The notes under the pieces are model-generated. The model worked only from the letters and a program-made list of their open reading frames with translations, searched no databases and had not been told where the DNA came from. A stretch of 64,000 nucleotides of DNA from GCA-002726655 sp046582185 (GTDB lineage Bacteria > Pseudomonadota > Gammaproteobacteria > Pseudomonadales > Azotimanducaceae): the NCBI GenBank assembly GCA_046582185.1, contig JAYGEX010000040.1, forward strand, positions 199,810-263,809, read 5' to 3'. The translations under genes and the position numbers were made by a program. This document shows, in pieces, positions 61,514 to 64,000 of this stretch. How positions within the stretch are numbered: position 1 is the first letter of the stretch; every line of letters begins with the position of its first letter.

Positions 61514-62791
61514 ATGCCTACGCAAACTGACGTCGTTATTATCGGTGCCGGCTCCGCTGGTTTATCAGCCGCCAAGGAACTTACCAAGCAGGGGATTTCG
61601 TTTCTTGTGGTCGAAGGCTCTCATCGTATTGGTGGTCGTGCTTACAGCGAAGAAATTGCCCCTGACGTTTGGTTTGATTTGGGTTGTGCCTACTTGGTCG
61701 CTGGACCGGATGCTAAAAACCATATTGACGAAAGCAACCCCTTTATAGATTTTGCAAAAACTCAGGGTGCTGTTATCGAGGAATACCATTCCGACGCACA
61801 CTACAATTATAACGGTAGGCCATTAGACGATAACGAGATGCGAGCACGGGAGGCGTATTACAAAGAATGTGAAGAAGCAATACGAAGCTCTGTTGTTGGT
61901 GGAGATGACTGCGCTATCAGTGAACTCATTGATCTCGAAAATCTCTACGCAACACCGTACATTGACATGATGGCTGTGACAGCACCTAAAGACCTTGATG
62001 AAGCATCAGCAGCTGATTTTTTCCATAAGGTTGAAGAGTATACGGATTTTATAACCTTGCGCGGGTATGGAAACTTGATCGCACAGTGGGGTTCCGATGT
62101 TAGTGTTTCATTAAATACCAAAGTCGAAAGTGTTGATTGGTCCGGAAAAGATGTCCTTGTAAAAACCGTTAACGGATCAATACGAGCTCGTTGCCTCATA
62201 AGCACCGTGTCCAATGGAATATTGGCGGCACACCAAATTCACTTTAAGCCGCGACTACCCGATTGGAAAATAGAAGCCATTCAAGGCGTACCCATGGGCG
62301 CCGAAAATAAAATTGGCGTGCATTTTACAAAAGACGTTTTTGGCCCCGAAGCTAGCGGGTATTATCAGTCCTGGTCCAGTGAAGCACAGGGGGCTTATAT
62401 AGATGTGAACCTCATGTCTACAAATGTTGTATCGGTCTTTATGGGTGGGCGTTTTAGCATCTGGATGGAGAAACAAGGCCAACAAGCAGCTCACGAGTTT
62501 GCCGTAGATCGCGTTGCAGAACTATTTGGTAATGATATTCGCCAATCGGTCGATCGCTCCATCCTTACCGCCTGGGTTACAGATCCCTGGACATTGGGTT
62601 CCTACGCCTGTGCTTTGCCCGGCCAGTTTCACCAACGCAAATCATTACCGCTTGCTATTGACAACAAATTATTTTTTGCTGGTGAGGCAACTGCTCGTGC
62701 TAATGGTACTTGCAATGGTGCTTATTGGTCGGGAGTTCGAGCGGCTCGTGAAGTAGCAGAGGTAATTAATTTCACTTTACGAAATGGATGA
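61514..62791 (+). CDS. Flavin monoamine oxidase family protein
   Basis: 425 residues from the ATG at 61514, chosen because AAGG (61502-61505) is at the right distance; a longer frame to 61433 is less likely. DVVIIGAGSAGLSAAKELTK binds FAD, with VVEGSHRIGGRAYSE (the conserved GGR) following and LFFAGEATARANGTCNGAYWSG at the end for the flavin and aromatic cage. Enzymes of this group oxidise amines to aldehydes with oxygen. The stop overlaps the next gene by 4 bp (ATGA). The base composition seems lower in GC than the neighbouring genes, so transfer is possible. Confidence 0.85.
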   Translation: MPTQTDVVIIGAGSAGLSAAKELTKQGISFLVVEGSHRIGGRAYSEEIAPDVWFDLGCAYLVAGPDAKNHIDESNPFIDFAKTQGAVIEEYHSDAHYNYNGRPLDDNEMRAREAYYKECEEAIRSSVVGGDDCAISELIDLENLYATPYIDMMAVTAPKDLDEASAADFFHKVEEYTDFITLRGYGNLIAQWGSDVSVSLNTKVESVDWSGKDVLVKTVNGSIRARCLISTVSNGILAAHQIHFKPRLPDWKIEAIQGVPMGAENKIGVHFTKDVFGPEASGYYQSWSSEAQGAYIDVNLMSTNVVSVFMGGRFSIWMEKQGQQAAHEFAVDRVAELFGNDIRQSVDRSILTAWVTDPWTLGSYACALPGQFHQRKSLPLAIDNKLFFAGEATARANGTCNGAYWSGVRAAREVAEVINFTLRNG

Positions 62792-63945
62792 TGGCTATGA
62801 ACGATTTGGATATTACCCGTTTGCGCGTTTATCTTGTCGCGCCCAAAGTAACACCCCATTACCGATGGACAGGATCTTCTAAACCGTCTCCTATTTATTA
62901 CAATATTGTTCGACTAACAACAGCCTGTGGCATTGAAGGTGCCTCCGGCGTTCTTACTGGTGATTTTTATGAAGAGCAAGATCAATATGATGACGCTGAA
63001 GATTTTGCTGAAGCTTTTCGTCCGGTTATAGCGGGATTAATAGGGAAGAATTTACAACAACGTGAAGCTATAACTAGATCATTATTGAAGGCACGCGCTG
63101 CACCCATTCCTGAACCTGAATCCTTGATTGAAATTGCGTTATGGGATGCCATTGCCCGTAAAGCGGATCAACCGCTGTACAAACTTTTGGGCGGTGCACG
63201 AGAACGCATTCCCGCTTATGCGAGCAGCCCTGTTTTTGAAACCGTGGATGAATACCTTGATTACGTCCGATTGATTCAGCGCAAGGGTTATCTGGCAGTA
63301 AAGTTTCATACCCAATGCGATCCCGATTTTGATTTAGAGATGGTGTCTGCTGTATCCAACGCCATCGCAGATTCAGATTTACACTTTATGGTGGATATAG
63401 AACAAACCTATGATTATGAGCGCTCAATCGTATTAGGTCGTGCTCTGTCGAGGATGCCTTGTGATTGGTTGGAGGCTCCTCTTGCCGATACAGACATTGA
63501 CGCTTATGTAGAGCTGCGACGGGCAGTGGATGTAGATATCCTTTGCGCTGGTAATACCGTAGTTGATTTACCGGATATAACTGATGCCATTGAACAAGGT
63601 GCGTGGTCAAGGTTACGCTGCGATCCTTGTAATATGGGCGGCATATCGGCCGCCATCAAAGCGATGGACTTTGCTGATTCACACGGGCTTAAAACCGAAT
63701 TGCAAAGTTATGGTTATCCTCTAAGCCAGGCCGCCAACCTACATGTGATGTTGGCCGTGAATGGTTGTAGTTATTTTGAACATCCAGTTCCTTTCGAACA
63801 CTTCGAATATGCTTGCGCTAATCCAATACGGATCGAAAGAGATGGTTGTGTGAGTGCGCCTGGAGGCCCAGGCCTCGGCCTTGAATTAGCATGGGATGAA
63901 ATTGAACGGGATGCTTCTATGGTGATCGATACTGATACACTGTAA
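62788..63945 (+). CDS. Enolase-superfamily enzyme (mandelate racemase/muconate lactonising type)
   Basis: 385 residues. The barrel begins near 120 and YLAVKFHTQCD has the KxH rather than KxK catalytic pair. Metal ligands are in HFMVDIEQTYDYE (Asp), WLEAPLAD (Glu), and the third is in ILCAGNTVVD, where Asn replaces the usual Glu. The second base region is RCDPCNMGG and LKTELQSYG. Enzymes of the superfamily dehydrate sugar acids, racemise, or lactonise. The KxH and Asn changes mean its activity cannot be named. It overlaps the monoamine oxidase by 4 bp, so the two act in one pathway. Confidence 0.82.
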   Translation: MMAMNDLDITRLRVYLVAPKVTPHYRWTGSSKPSPIYYNIVRLTTACGIEGASGVLTGDFYEEQDQYDDAEDFAEAFRPVIAGLIGKNLQQREAITRSLLKARAAPIPEPESLIEIALWDAIARKADQPLYKLLGGARERIPAYASSPVFETVDEYLDYVRLIQRKGYLAVKFHTQCDPDFDLEMVSAVSNAIADSDLHFMVDIEQTYDYERSIVLGRALSRMPCDWLEAPLADTDIDAYVELRRAVDVDILCAGNTVVDLPDITDAIEQGAWSRLRCDPCNMGGISAAIKAMDFADSHGLKTELQSYGYPLSQAANLHVMLAVNGCSYFEHPVPFEHFEYACANPIRIERDGCVSAPGGPGLGLELAWDEIERDASMVIDTDTL

Positions 63946-64000
63946 TCAAACCGCGCTGTGTTATGCAATACAGCCATTTAAAAGTGGTGGAGCTAGACGG

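Overview
This 64 kb window looks like a chromosomal segment of an aerobic, metabolically versatile gammaproteobacterium, probably free-living or marine. Support comes from a proteobacterial ppc, pdxH, deoB-deoD, an RlmA-type 23S rRNA methyltransferase, an RND efflux operon, a sigma-54-like promoter style and a large set of oxidative or catabolic enzymes. The latter include four luciferase-like monooxygenases, a P450, a TauD-type dioxygenase, a CaiB/BaiF CoA-transferase, RraA-like, SDR, ADH and amine-oxidase genes. I see no rRNA, tRNA, CRISPR array, phage or intact insertion sequence. The taxonomic call is an inference from gene content only.

Layout. 1-5.8 kb: the end of a beta-lactamase-fold hydrolase, then a leftward catabolic cluster (acyl-CoA-dehydrogenase-like flavoprotein, luciferase-like monooxygenase, nitroreductase, cysteine synthase, D-aminoacylase-like lipoprotein). 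6.0-12.6 kb: a divergent GntR regulator in tight overlap with an RND efflux pair, controlled by a striking array of four 14-bp-spaced GntR-type operators laid over its promoter, then small genes. 12.7-23.7 kb: alpha/beta hydrolase, M16 protease, double-domain CoA-transferase, luciferase-like enzyme, deoB-deoD, and a VOC protein divergent from a SufR-like cysteine-rich regulator. 23.7-34.2 kb: AhpD-like enzyme, a VCBS-repeat exported protein overlapping an Hsp70/YegD-like gene, a DyP remnant, a decayed TolC gene and a giant exported TPR-CHAT protease-like protein. 34.4-50.4 kb: TcuA-like flavoprotein, acyltransferase, TM2 protein, ADH, pyroglutamyl-peptidase-like, RraA-like, zinc-ribbon, SDR, ppc, rlmA-like, a PNPOx-reductase-ferredoxin fusion, GST, pdxH, luciferase-like and TauD-like genes. 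50.4-64 kb: a nucleotidyltransferase carrying an 8-bp tandem repeat that shifts its frame, a solute-binding protein and an HD-GYP protein each broken by one in-frame stop, P450, flavin amine oxidase-type genes, a TPP enzyme, an 827-residue exported repeat protein, and a more AT-rich amine oxidase/enolase-superfamily pair.

Three cross-cutting observations stand out. (1) A family of 130-150 bp MITE-like elements with terminal inverted repeats close to TTAGTTCYTGTCC occurs at 23.75, 40.96 and 52.45 kb, with a solo end at 44.78 kb; one copy sits between the SDR and ppc genes and carries a perfect 32-bp palindrome. (2) The nucleotidyltransferase at 50.4-51.2 kb has 3.5 copies of an 8-bp unit where one copy would restore the family sequence, which predicts slipped-strand phase variation or a recent frameshift. 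(3) Several genes show recent decay (a TolC gene with three lesions; two otherwise intact genes with a single nonsense codon), so this is a genome region in flux, or a sequence with some residual errors.
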